Below, in pieces: positions 14,601 through 22,016 of a stretch of 22,293 bases of DNA; position 1 is the stretch's first letter; each line of letters opens with the position of its first letter. The stretch comes from Bacteroidota bacterium (GTDB taxonomy: Bacteria; Bacteroidota; Bacteroidia; Flavobacteriales_F; PHOS-HE28): NCBI GenBank assembly GCA_023418095.1, contig JAEZDL010000210.1, positions 1 through 22,293 of the forward strand. Direction: 5' to 3'. The notes beneath the pieces were generated by a model. The model searched no databases. It saw only the letters and a program-made list of their open reading frames with translations, and had not been told where the DNA came from. The position numbers were made by a program, and so were the translations under genes.

Positions 14601-15331
14601 CGGGTGTTCAGGTACGCGTGCTGTTGCAAGGTGCGTGGGATGCGGGGATCGGATCCATGCGAGATGATCTTCGGCAGGCTGGTGTAGTTCCGTTGGCCGA
14701 ACCGTATTCCGCGATGGGTTTCAACGTAACGGATGGAGGTGGATCGATACAGGCGCCGATGCTTGCCGCGGGCGGATCGAACGCGATCGTGGATTGGGTG
14801 CTCGTGGAACTGCGTGCTGCGGCCGATCCAACGCAGATCATCGCAAGCCAGGCTGCGCTCGTGCAGCGCGATGGTGATGTGGTGGGCACGGATCAATATC
14901 CGCATCTGCGGTTCGATGTGCCGCCTGGTGAGTACCATGTGGCGGTGCGGCATCGCAATCACCTTGGTGCCATGTCCGCTGCTCCGATCGATCTGGCGGA
15001 TCAGGTGGTCCTATTCGATCTTTCCGATCCCGGCACCGCCATGTTCGGCAACGATGCACAACGAACGCTAATGAATGGCAAGCGGGCACTTTGGAGCGGC
15101 AACGTGGTGCAGGATCAGCAGATCTCGTACGTGGGTGCGGGGAACGATCGCGAACCGATCCTTCAGGATATCGGTGGTGTGCCCACAGCGGTGATCACCG
15201 GCTACCACAACAGTGATGTGAACATGGATTCATACGTGAAATACGTGGGGCGTCGGAATGACCGCGACCCGATACTGTTGAACATCGGCGGAGTGGTGCC
15301 CACTGCTATCCGGGAAGAGCAGCTTCCATAG
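11645..15331 (+). CDS. Secreted PQQ-type sugar dehydrogenase with PKD and PA14 domains
   Basis: 1,228 aa. A signal peptide (about 1-26, ending PAQ) is followed by a six-blade propeller of the glucose/sorbosone dehydrogenase family (about 30-530): GFTEPVGCTWDANG, RDHGLLGFTLDPDF, ESHGAGTLAFGTDGTLFASI, GKILRIDPETG, VWAMGVRNSYRF and LNFGWPLFEG. His178 aligns with the catalytic His144 of Acinetobacter soluble glucose dehydrogenase. Next come PKD (about 531-620, WDFGDGDTS), a PKD-like domain (621-727), PKD (728-815, WDFGDNTFS) and PA14 (about 817-980). The C-terminal module (about 985-1228) has duplicated NDRxPIL..IGG motifs and a DVNMDSYVK loop, ending REEQLP. No canonical T9SS tail is visible, so that module may do the sorting. 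The start is ATG 11645 rather than the GTG at 11639. Sugar substrate unknown. Confidence 0.9.
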   Translation: MSRNYFLFLLPFLLIGSLQTGSVPAQTLPPDFSDGLVLGGFTEPVGCTWDANGRSYVWEKGGKVWIIENGTLLPSPLIDLSEEVGNWRDHGLLGFTLDPDFTSNGRIYLLYVVDRHHLMNYGTPAYNPGANEFFNATIVRCTRYTAVGPGFNSVDPASRSVLIGETPQTGAAILHESHGAGTLAFGTDGTLFASIGDGGTYYSTDMGDAPDTYHQQALADGIIRPQENVGALRAQLVDSHNGKILRIDPETGDGLASNPWFDPAEPRAARSRVWAMGVRNSYRFSVRQGSGSTNPADGDPGTLYIGDVGWNLWEELNICDGKGLNFGWPLFEGFNVNSYYMNVPIANLDYPNPNFNGIDCTQQYYNFQDLIVQATPIHTNAHPDPCDPAVQIPNSIIKHFHERPAIDWRHGMQSRTGGFVGNTPVTYNLIDPASPVPGPLFGGFAAIGGPVMEGLELPVGYQGASFHGDYAMGFIKRFMFDEEDNPVSVHDFAEGLGAVTWIGGGPDGCIWYIRYNTNELRRICYDQAVDLPPVAVAEQDAVFGPSPLYVSFLGSNSSDPGGGALTYLWDFGDGDTSTDPDPGHLFTASGSGPESFTVTLTVTDQSGQSSSTTLLVSLNNTPPVVDIISFEDGDFYPVGVDTIFTLVADVSDAEHDQSELTYAWRTALHHNTHNHPEPVDNNEQTTALISGIGCDGEDYRYRISLTVTDAEGLSTTVEQWIHPACHLIGPTAVINADPMTGFAPLEVQFDGTDSYDPGEIVSYEWDFGDNTFSNDPTPTKTFTTEGPNYVTLTVTDDDGLTNTAQRVINVITLDPPQCISTQNGLLREVWTEITGTTVASLVADPSYQGDPDLTEILAQAQTPENSGSNYGARLRGWIVPETTGEYVFTLTSNDASMAYLSLNADPVNKVLIANVPGSTLPDEYDAYPSQVSEPIELQAGVYYYLEILHKQGTGGDHLALRWQGEGAIDPEVIPGSVLSPWTECLPGVQVRVLLQGAWDAGIGSMRDDLRQAGVVPLAEPYSAMGFNVTDGGGSIQAPMLAAGGSNAIVDWVLVELRAAADPTQIIASQAALVQRDGDVVGTDQYPHLRFDVPPGEYHVAVRHRNHLGAMSAAPIDLADQVVLFDLSDPGTAMFGNDAQRTLMNGKRALWSGNVVQDQQISYVGAGNDREPILQDIGGVPTAVITGYHNSDVNMDSYVKYVGRRNDRDPILLNIGGVVPTAIREEQLP

Positions 15332-15491
15332 ACTTCTGTTCGTCCGCCGCCATCGCTTTGAGGTAGGCGGTGAGCGCCTGCCCGCGCGGTTCGCTGATCA
15401 CGGCGTTCAGGATGGCCTTCGTCCTATTATCGAGCACCTTCTTCACGCTGTCATCGCTGGTGCGCTTCTCGAATTTCTTTCCGGTGGTCAT
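15306..15491 (-). CDS. Possible small charged protein
   Basis: 61 aa from ATG 15491 (MTTGKKFEKRTSDDSVKK...), Lys/Asp/Ala-rich and predicted helical, ending KSMEAALPG. It overlaps the last 26 bases of the plus-strand surface gene in antisense. The open frame extends to 15686, but the upstream 65 residues look non-coding (Arg/Ser/Gln mix). It is not recognised. The balanced composition and helical pattern suggest a real small gene; no promoter or family supports it. Confidence 0.4.
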   Translation of the reverse strand: MTTGKKFEKRTSDDSVKKVLDNRTKAILNAVISEPRGQALTAYLKAMAADEQKSMEAALPG

Positions 15492-15776
15492 GGCCTTTGA
15501 GTTTATGATCGCAAGCTTCAAACGATGCACTTTTCCCTCAATACCATGATCGCGGTATTCGTTCCTTTCAGATCGAACTGATACGTGTTGATCGCAGTAT
15601 TGCGATATCGATCCCTTCCCCCAGAGAAGAGATCGCCATGGCTTTGATCTCTGATTAGCAGTTATGATCAAGCCTGAGAACTCCATCTGTTTATCAACGA
15701 TCGAGTATCGGAACCGGTGATATGCTATATAACTTTAAAGTAGATAAATCGCTTGTTACAGTAAAGATCGATCGTT
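15492..15776. other. AT-richer intergenic region before the T9SS surface gene
   Basis: No convincing gene is seen in these 285 bases. They contain a 6-base palindromic hairpin, ATCGCA-GTAT-TGCGAT, at 15591-15606, and a 5-base one, ATACC...GGTAT, at 15541-15558. A TAACTTTA element at 15730-15737 matches TAnnTTTG at seven of eight positions, 39 bases before the ATG triplet at 15777. This is probably the promoter and regulatory region of the large surface gene. Confidence 0.35.
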
Positions 15777-18700
15777 ATGATGATGAACTCTACTACATTC
15801 TTGTCACGTTGGAATGGATCATTTGCCCTGCTCTTCGCTTGCATGATCCCATCACTTGCCACCGCACAGGTGGATCACGTGGTGATCAGCCAGATATATG
15901 CGGGTGGGGGCAATTCAGGTTCAACCTACAACGCGGATTTCGTGGAACTGTTCAACCCTACTGGAGCTGCGGTCAACCTCACCGGCTGGAGCCTTCAATA
16001 CGCCACGGAAACGAACACATCGGGTTACGGAAGTATTGTTGCCTTGAGCGGCACGATCGCTCCTGGCAGGTACTTCCTGGTGCAACTGGCCACAGGTACC
16101 AACGGCGCCGTTCTGCCGGCAACGCCCGATCTGAGCAATGGCAGCATGAACATGGGCACTGTAGGCGGGAAGGTCATTCTGGCCAGCAATACGACCCCGA
16201 TCACAGGCACAGGTTGCCCGCCCGGGCCAAGTGTTGTGGACCTGGTGGGCTGGGGAAGCGGTACGAACTGCTTTGAAGGTTCGCCCACCGCTGCCCAGTC
16301 GAATACTTCGGGAAGACGGCGGACCAACAGTTGCAACGACACCAACAACAACGCCGCGGATTTCGCCGCTGCCACGCCTCCTACTCCACGAAATTCCGCG
16401 ACCACTCCAGTATACTGTTATCCTGTACAATTGGTGATCACGAGCATTGTGCCCGCTACACCTACGGCCGGCGAAACCTTCAATGTTACCGTGGAAGCTC
16501 ACAATGCCGCAGGTGTGCCGCAGGGCGTACTTCAAGCCACCACGGTACAGTTGAGCACCAACGGAAATGCTGGCGTGATCGGCGGTAATACCACAGGTGT
16601 GATCGCCCAGGGAAGCAGTTCGGTCACCATCACGGGTGTTACACTTGCGTCGGGCGGAACGAACGTTACGCTTACCGCAACGCGCACTGCAGGTCAAACA
16701 CTTCTTACAGCCGGCACGAGTGCACCTTTCACGGTCCTTGGCGGGAGCGATACCTCGGTACAATTCGATGAGGCTTCCAGTGTAGTTACGGAAGGTGCAG
16801 GAACATTGGACATTTACGTAACGATATCCAACCCCAGCGCCACGCAAGCCACCAGTGTTCTAGTGGCGCTTGCCAGTGGGAACTCTGCTGCGATCGGCGG
16901 CTTCACCAACCAGACCATCACGTTCCCGGCAGGATCGAGCGATCCACAAGTTTTGACACTTACGATCGTGAACGATGTAACATGCAATCCACCGGAAGTG
17001 ATCACACTTGGATTGGAGAATGTCACTGGTGGAGAAGGAACACCCGTTGTGGGATCGCCGAGCACGCATGTGATCACGATCGAGGATAATGATCAAGGGC
17101 AAAGTGTTCAACTCGCCCGGCAGTACTTCGATGGAACGGGCAGCGAGAACTGGCCGGTCGTAACAGGCGCCGCATCGATCAGCACCGATGCGGGCGGAAC
17201 CGGTACGCCACCGAACCAACGCATCCTTTCAGCACCGGCATCCTGGCAGGTGAACAATACCACGGCAACACTTGAGCTCGGGACCATCTTCCCGAACCAA
17301 TGGAGCAATATGGCGATCCGCGCACGGCTCGCCAGCTTATCCACCACGATCGGAAATGGCGCTGAACAATCGGACCAGGTTCGTTTTTACGTGAACATCG
17401 ATGGTGCCGGTTTTCCTGCAACGCCCGATCTCACGATCACTGGATCGGCCTCGGGTAATTCCCGATGGGGGTTCAATTCCACCGGCGTTGCTTCAACCAC
17501 CGCAGGATCTCCTGTCACCGTAGCTGCTCCCGCGGGTGGAACGATCACGAATGGCCCATCTTTCATCGTTATCAACATCCCCAACAGCGCTTCGAGCGTG
17601 CAATTACTAGTGATCGCGAACAATTCCACCGGCGAGGTTTGGGCGCTGGACAATGTGGAGATCATCGGCAACACGTGTCCGCAGACGTTCTACAGTGAAG
17701 CAAGTGGTAACATCACCGATCCGATCTGGAGCAATTTCCCGGGTGGGCCTCCCGGTCCGGCGATCATCAACGAAGCAGCGAGCATCGTGGTTCAGAACGG
17801 TTTCACGGTGACGAATTCCAGCGATAATAGCGTGAGCGATCTGACGGTGGAGACCGGAGGAACGCTCGTGCTCGATGATGACGTGGTCCTCACGGTCCAT
17901 GGCTCGACCATCGCGATCGATGGTGCGATCGTTGCGAACGAAGGGATCCTTGAACTCGTGGGGATCAATCCAACGATCGTTTCCACTTTCGATCCGCTCA
18001 CGTTGCATGATCTGCGCATCAATACGGCCGCGGGTGCTTCCACCGACGCGGATCTGCTGATCGGCGGTACGTTGGAATTGATGGATGGTGATCTTGATGC
18101 GAGCAGCGGATCGGTAACGCTGATCAGCGATGAGAATGCTACCGGCCGCCTTGGCGAGGTTTCACCCACGGCTTCCTATACCGGCAACATCACGGTGCAA
18201 CGATATATTCCGGGGGGCGCAACGAACTGGCGGATGCTCGGCAGTCCGGTGGAAGGCGCCACGGTGGCGCAATTGGATGATGATTTCTTCACCGCAGGAT
18301 TCCCGGGCTCCGACTATCCGGAATTCATTGTGGACGGACAGTATTGGCCAAGCATCAGATATTACGACGAAACGATCCCGAGCGCCGATGTGAATGCGGG
18401 CGTGCTTGGTGTTGAAAGCACACAAACCCCAATGGAAGAGGGAAGGGGATATGCCGCCTGGAGCGGCGATTCATTGCAGGGCACGGCTTCCTTCACTGTC
18501 GATCTTGTCGGCGCACCGAACATCGCCCTGGATCCGATCGAACTCCCGCTCACCTGGACGGACAGCGGGAACCCTGAAGCGGATGGCTTCAACCTGGTGA
18601 GCAATCCGGTGCCGAGCCCGATCGATTTCATCGCGATCGAAAAAGGTGCCGATGTACAGAACGCCTATTACCTCTACGATCCGGCCACGGGCAACATGGA

Positions 18701-20267
18701 TTCCTGGAGCAACGGTTTCGGCATCGGCACGGCGGATGGGATCATTCGAAGTGCACAGGGGTTCTGGATGAAGGCGAACGGCCCGGATGCCACCGCAACG
18801 GTGCATGAGAGTGCAAAGGTCGAAGCGCCACAAGGTGGGGCCTTCGGCGGGCTGGAGCAATCCCAAGTTCCCATGGTGCAATTGGAAGTGCGAAGCGGGA
18901 TCAATGGATACAGTGATCGCAGCCTGATCATCTTCGATCTGGGAACCCCGGCCCGTGATGCCGATGATGCGTTGAAATTCGTGTTCGCACATCCCGACGC
19001 ACCACAGATCGCCACGCGCAGCAGCGATGGGTTCGATCTGCAGATCGATATGCATGGGGCTGGCCAGGAGGGTACCAGCATTCCGGTACTTGTGCGCGTT
19101 GCGATCGGTGGCACCTACACGATCGATGCGCTGGTGATGGGCGTGAGCGGGCTGACCTGCCTTACGCTTGAGGATCTTTCCACCGGGACCGTTACGCCAT
19201 TGAACGGGGACAACTCCTATAGCTTCGAGATCAGTGAGACAGATGATTGGAGCACGCCACGGTTCATGCTGCATGCCTCTGCACCGATCGCACTTTCCAC
19301 CACCGCTCCCTTGTGCGCCGGTGATTTCGGTGCTGCCGAGGTGCAGATCACAGGAGACCCAGTAACTGTTACCTGGATGAATGCATCCGGTGAAGCGATC
19401 GAGACGTTGACGGGAACAGGTACGATCGGTCTTGATGATCTTGAAGCCGGGAACTATTCGGTCGCGATCGAAGGTTCAGGAACAGCATGCGGCGTATTGA
19501 TGGAACAATTCACCCTGGAAGCACCATTCGCGTTGGAGGCCTCGATCACGGACATGATACCGGCGAATTGCGCGAACGATGGTGAAGGGCAGATCACGGT
19601 GACGGTACTCGGTGGCGTGGCGCCGTACGAATACCTGTGGAGCAACGGATCCACCGGGGCCACGATCGATGCGCCGGCAGGTACGTATTCACTGGAAGTG
19701 ACCGATGCCAATGGTTGCACGCTTGAAAGCGTGTTCGCGATCGAAGTGAGCGAAGAAGCACCGATCGCGCAGTTCGAAATAAGTGGCGGGATCCATCTGG
19801 TGAACGAACCGGTCATCTTCACCAACACCAGCGTGAACGCACAAACGATCGTTTGGGACCTTGGCGATGGCACCATCACCGGGGAAGCATCGCCCACGCA
19901 CATCTACATATCACCCGGTTCCTACACGGTAACGCTTACAGCGACCGATGCCGCCGGTTGCAGCGTGGTCCATTCCGAGGAAGTGCTTGTGCAATTGGGA
20001 ACCGGGCTCACCGACGAAGGTTCCACGAACATCGTGAACGCATGGGCCCAGAACGGCCGCCTCTACATCGATCATTCGTACAGCAGTCCCGAAGACCTCA
20101 TGATCGAAGTGATCGATGCCACGGGCAAGTTGCATATCGCGGTGAAAGCACCTGCCACGCCTGGTAGGATCGACTTGAACGCCAATGCGCTGCCAACGTG
20201 TATCTGGTTCGTTCGTGTGCTCCACGATCAGGAGAAACACACCTTCAAAGTACCGTTGATCCGGTAG
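15777..20267 (+). CDS. Giant T9SS-secreted surface protein (lamin-tail, Calx-beta, SprB, PKD)
   Basis: 1,496 aa. The start lies among three in-frame ATGs; the signal peptide runs to about residue 31 (LATAQ). Residues 31-210 form a lamin-tail domain (VVISQIYAGGGNSGS, ADFVELFNPTGAAVNLTGWSL). An Ig-like region (215-320) and a Calx-beta-like repeat (about 325-437, FDEASSVVTEGAGTLDIYVT ... EDND) follow, then a jelly-roll-like region. Residues 640-800 are beta-helix-like (VQNGFTV, GGTLVLDDDVVLTVHG). The YIPGGATNWRMLGSPVEG block (about 808) is typical of Bacteroidota T9SS cargo. A SprB repeat (about 1250-1320, GGVAPYEYLWSNGSTG), PKD (about 1330-1410) and a type A T9SS sorting tail (about 1418-1496) finish it. 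A strong terminator follows. Ligand and role are unknown; adhesion is a guess. The N-terminal third has fewer GATC sites than its surroundings. Confidence 0.92.
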   Translation: MMMNSTTFLSRWNGSFALLFACMIPSLATAQVDHVVISQIYAGGGNSGSTYNADFVELFNPTGAAVNLTGWSLQYATETNTSGYGSIVALSGTIAPGRYFLVQLATGTNGAVLPATPDLSNGSMNMGTVGGKVILASNTTPITGTGCPPGPSVVDLVGWGSGTNCFEGSPTAAQSNTSGRRRTNSCNDTNNNAADFAAATPPTPRNSATTPVYCYPVQLVITSIVPATPTAGETFNVTVEAHNAAGVPQGVLQATTVQLSTNGNAGVIGGNTTGVIAQGSSSVTITGVTLASGGTNVTLTATRTAGQTLLTAGTSAPFTVLGGSDTSVQFDEASSVVTEGAGTLDIYVTISNPSATQATSVLVALASGNSAAIGGFTNQTITFPAGSSDPQVLTLTIVNDVTCNPPEVITLGLENVTGGEGTPVVGSPSTHVITIEDNDQGQSVQLARQYFDGTGSENWPVVTGAASISTDAGGTGTPPNQRILSAPASWQVNNTTATLELGTIFPNQWSNMAIRARLASLSTTIGNGAEQSDQVRFYVNIDGAGFPATPDLTITGSASGNSRWGFNSTGVASTTAGSPVTVAAPAGGTITNGPSFIVINIPNSASSVQLLVIANNSTGEVWALDNVEIIGNTCPQTFYSEASGNITDPIWSNFPGGPPGPAIINEAASIVVQNGFTVTNSSDNSVSDLTVETGGTLVLDDDVVLTVHGSTIAIDGAIVANEGILELVGINPTIVSTFDPLTLHDLRINTAAGASTDADLLIGGTLELMDGDLDASSGSVTLISDENATGRLGEVSPTASYTGNITVQRYIPGGATNWRMLGSPVEGATVAQLDDDFFTAGFPGSDYPEFIVDGQYWPSIRYYDETIPSADVNAGVLGVESTQTPMEEGRGYAAWSGDSLQGTASFTVDLVGAPNIALDPIELPLTWTDSGNPEADGFNLVSNPVPSPIDFIAIEKGADVQNAYYLYDPATGNMDSWSNGFGIGTADGIIRSAQGFWMKANGPDATATVHESAKVEAPQGGAFGGLEQSQVPMVQLEVRSGINGYSDRSLIIFDLGTPARDADDALKFVFAHPDAPQIATRSSDGFDLQIDMHGAGQEGTSIPVLVRVAIGGTYTIDALVMGVSGLTCLTLEDLSTGTVTPLNGDNSYSFEISETDDWSTPRFMLHASAPIALSTTAPLCAGDFGAAEVQITGDPVTVTWMNASGEAIETLTGTGTIGLDDLEAGNYSVAIEGSGTACGVLMEQFTLEAPFALEASITDMIPANCANDGEGQITVTVLGGVAPYEYLWSNGSTGATIDAPAGTYSLEVTDANGCTLESVFAIEVSEEAPIAQFEISGGIHLVNEPVIFTNTSVNAQTIVWDLGDGTITGEASPTHIYISPGSYTVTLTATDAAGCSVVHSEEVLVQLGTGLTDEGSTNIVNAWAQNGRLYIDHSYSSPEDLMIEVIDATGKLHIAVKAPATPGRIDLNANALPTCIWFVRVLHDQEKHTFKVPLIR

Positions 20268-20284
20268 TGCTCAACGCACGTTGT

Positions 20285-20319
20285 AAGGCGGCCTTCGCAG
20301 AAGCGGGGGCCGCCTTTTT
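20285..20319 (+). terminator. Intrinsic terminator of the T9SS surface gene
   Basis: AAGGCGGCC (20285-20293) pairs with GGCCGCCTT (20308-20316) around a 14-base loop, and the T-run covers 20315-20319. It lies 17 bases after the TAG stop at 20265-20267 and is the clearest terminator in the window. Confidence 0.85.
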
Positions 20320-20447
20320 GCTGAGATCATTTCCCACTTTTCCCGCAATGGTACCGGCATGGTCCGCTGGTACGACTTTTGACGATCTTGAGGCTTATCA
20401 AGGTATTCCCCCTAGTCTTCTTTTCCGATCCAAAAATTGATCGCTGT
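20320..20447 (+). other. Leader region of NTase-phosphoesterase pair
   Basis: These 128 bases lie between the terminator and the ATG at 20448. They contain a small imperfect palindrome (GTACCGG...CCGCTGGTAC, about 20350-20374). No full TAnnTTTG element was found, though TTTTG at 20375-20379 could be a -33 box. Transcription of the following pair must begin here or read through the terminator. Confidence 0.25.
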
Positions 20448-21194
20448 ATGCAAAGTGTGAATGGTGAGCGTACGAAAGAGGCACGCGCCTTCTATCGGGA
20501 ATCGCTGCGGTTGCTCGATGAGACCGGCGTGGACTACATGCTCGGTGGCGGCTTCGCGCTCTATCACTACACCGGCATCGTTCGCGACACCAAGGACCTG
20601 GATATCTTCTGCCGATCCAGCGAATACCCGAAGATCCTGAAATATTTCTCCGACAAGGGGTATGAAACGCAATTATACGATGTGCGATGGCTCGCCAAGG
20701 TGAAGAAAGGCGAGGATTTCATCGACATCATCTGGGATACGGTGAACAACATCTGCCGCGTGGACAATTCCTGGTTCGAGCGAGCTCCGATCGGGGAATA
20801 CGCCGGCCACAAGGTGAAGTTCATTCCCGCTGAGGAACTATTGTGGTGCAAGATCTACGTTCAGAACCGGGAACGATATGATGGATCGGACGTGAACCAC
20901 CTGATCCTGCGCTACGGCGCCAATATGGATTGGAAGCACATTTTGAACCGTATGGATCCGCACTGGCACCTTTTGCTTGCGCAGATCCTCTCCTTCCAAT
21001 TCTGTTATCCATCGGATTACCGCGAGATCATTCCGCACTGGCTTTTCGATGAGCTGATCGAGCGCGCACGGCAGCAATACGATATGCCCTCGCCGTTCGA
21101 GAAGGTCTGCCGCGGACCGATCATCGATCAAACCCAATACGAGGTCGACATCAAGGAATGGAATTACAAAGTGACAACGATAAAGACCGTGTAG
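20448..21194 (+). CDS. Nucleotidyltransferase-fold protein
   Basis: 248 aa from ATG 20448. The N-terminal part has the minimal nucleotidyltransferase pattern seen in MNT/AbiEii-like and DUF6036-type proteins: GVDYMLGGGFALYHYTGIVRDT followed by KDLDIF, where the DxD pair would bind metal, and a later acidic strand (EDFIDIIWDT) that could supply the third carboxylate. The remainder (about 130-248) is helical, with AEELLWCKIYVQNRERYDGSDVNHLIL, a pattern typical of this family. The upstream 23-residue extension is hydrophobic and unlikely to be used. The downstream metallophosphoesterase start lies inside its 3' end (37-base overlap), so the two are co-translated. No HEPN partner is present, so a classical MNT-HEPN toxin-antitoxin is not supported. 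Substrate unknown. Confidence 0.75.
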   Translation: MQSVNGERTKEARAFYRESLRLLDETGVDYMLGGGFALYHYTGIVRDTKDLDIFCRSSEYPKILKYFSDKGYETQLYDVRWLAKVKKGEDFIDIIWDTVNNICRVDNSWFERAPIGEYAGHKVKFIPAEELLWCKIYVQNRERYDGSDVNHLILRYGANMDWKHILNRMDPHWHLLLAQILSFQFCYPSDYREIIPHWLFDELIERARQQYDMPSPFEKVCRGPIIDQTQYEVDIKEWNYKVTTIKTV

Positions 21195-21946
21195 ATCGGA
21201 CCACCGATCCGAAGGACCGGAAACCCGTGCGAATCGCCGCGGTGGCCGACATCCATGTGAAGGAAAGCGACAAGGGCCGCTGGGTCGATCTCTTCAAGCA
21301 CGCCTCGGAAAGTGCTGATGTGCTGTTGATCTGCGGCGACCTCACCGATACCGGTGATGAAGGGGAAGCGCAGGTGCTCGCCGATGAACTGCGCAGTTGC
21401 AGCATTCCGGTGCTTGCCGTGCTGGGCAACCATGATTTCGAGAAGGGGCGCCACAAACTGATCCGCCAGATCCTCCAGAGCGAACGCGTGCATATTCTCG
21501 ATGGTGAAGCGATCACGGTGGCAGGTGTCGGGTTCGCCGGCGTGAAAGGATTCGGTGGTGGTTTCGACAAACAGATGTTGTCCTTCTTCGGTGAAGGCGC
21601 CATGAAGGCATTCGTGCAGGAAGCGGTGGATGAAGCATTGCGCCTCGACCGTGCATTGGCGCGGCTCGATCAGGAACACGAGGACCTGAAGAAAGTGGTG
21701 TTGATGCACTATTCACCCGTACGCGACACCGTGGTGGGCGAGCCGGAAGCGATCTGGCCGTTCATGGGCTGCTCACGCCTGGCCGAACCGCTCACGCGGC
21801 GCAATGTCACCGCTGCCTTCCATGGCCATGCGCACGTTGGTACGTTCGAGGGTGAGGCACCCGGCGGCGTGAAGGTCTTCAACGTATCGATCCCCGTGTT
21901 GAACAAGACCGGCCACAAGCATCTTTTCCACGTGTTGGAGGTTTGA
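21158..21946 (+). CDS. Calcineurin-like metallophosphoesterase
   Basis: 262 aa. The full set of metallophosphoesterase motifs is present: ADIHV (DxH), CGDLTDTGD (GDxxD), LGNHDFE (GNHD), VLMHYSP and FHGHAHVG (GHxH). All predicted metal ligands are intact. The ATG at 21158 lies inside the preceding NTase gene; a GTG at 21227, directly before RIAAVADIH, is an alternative that would remove the overlap and 23 charged residues. No signal peptide is seen, so it is cytoplasmic. The substrate is unknown; tight coupling to the NTase suggests that one adds and the other removes or processes a nucleotidyl or phosphate group. Confidence 0.85.
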   Translation: MELQSDNDKDRVDRTTDPKDRKPVRIAAVADIHVKESDKGRWVDLFKHASESADVLLICGDLTDTGDEGEAQVLADELRSCSIPVLAVLGNHDFEKGRHKLIRQILQSERVHILDGEAITVAGVGFAGVKGFGGGFDKQMLSFFGEGAMKAFVQEAVDEALRLDRALARLDQEHEDLKKVVLMHYSPVRDTVVGEPEAIWPFMGCSRLAEPLTRRNVTAAFHGHAHVGTFEGEAPGGVKVFNVSIPVLNKTGHKHLFHVLEV

Positions 21947-21962
21947 TCGCCTGTTGAAAGTT

Positions 21963-21981
21963 CGATCGGTATTTCCGATCG
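21963..21981. repeat. Perfect small hairpin between phosphoesterase and recN
   Basis: CGATCGG (21963-21969), loop TATTT, CCGATCG (21975-21981). A further GGATCGG follows. There is no T-run on either side, so it is not a standard terminator. It may be a weak RNA structure in the 70-base gap or a by-product of the GATC excess. Confidence 0.35.
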
Positions 21982-22000
21982 GCGGATCGGTGCTCCGTGT

Positions 22001-22008
22001 GATCTTTG
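22001..22008 (+). promoter_or_regulatory. Candidate -7 element for recN
   Basis: GATCTTTG is seven of eight matches to TAnnTTTG and ends eight bases before the recN ATG. It would give a very short leader. Confidence 0.28.
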
Positions 22009-22016
22009 ATCCACCA

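Noticed and set aside
20448..21194. MNT-HEPN type toxin-antitoxin
   Set aside because: The neighbour is a metallophosphoesterase, with no HEPN RxxxxH-type helical protein nearby.
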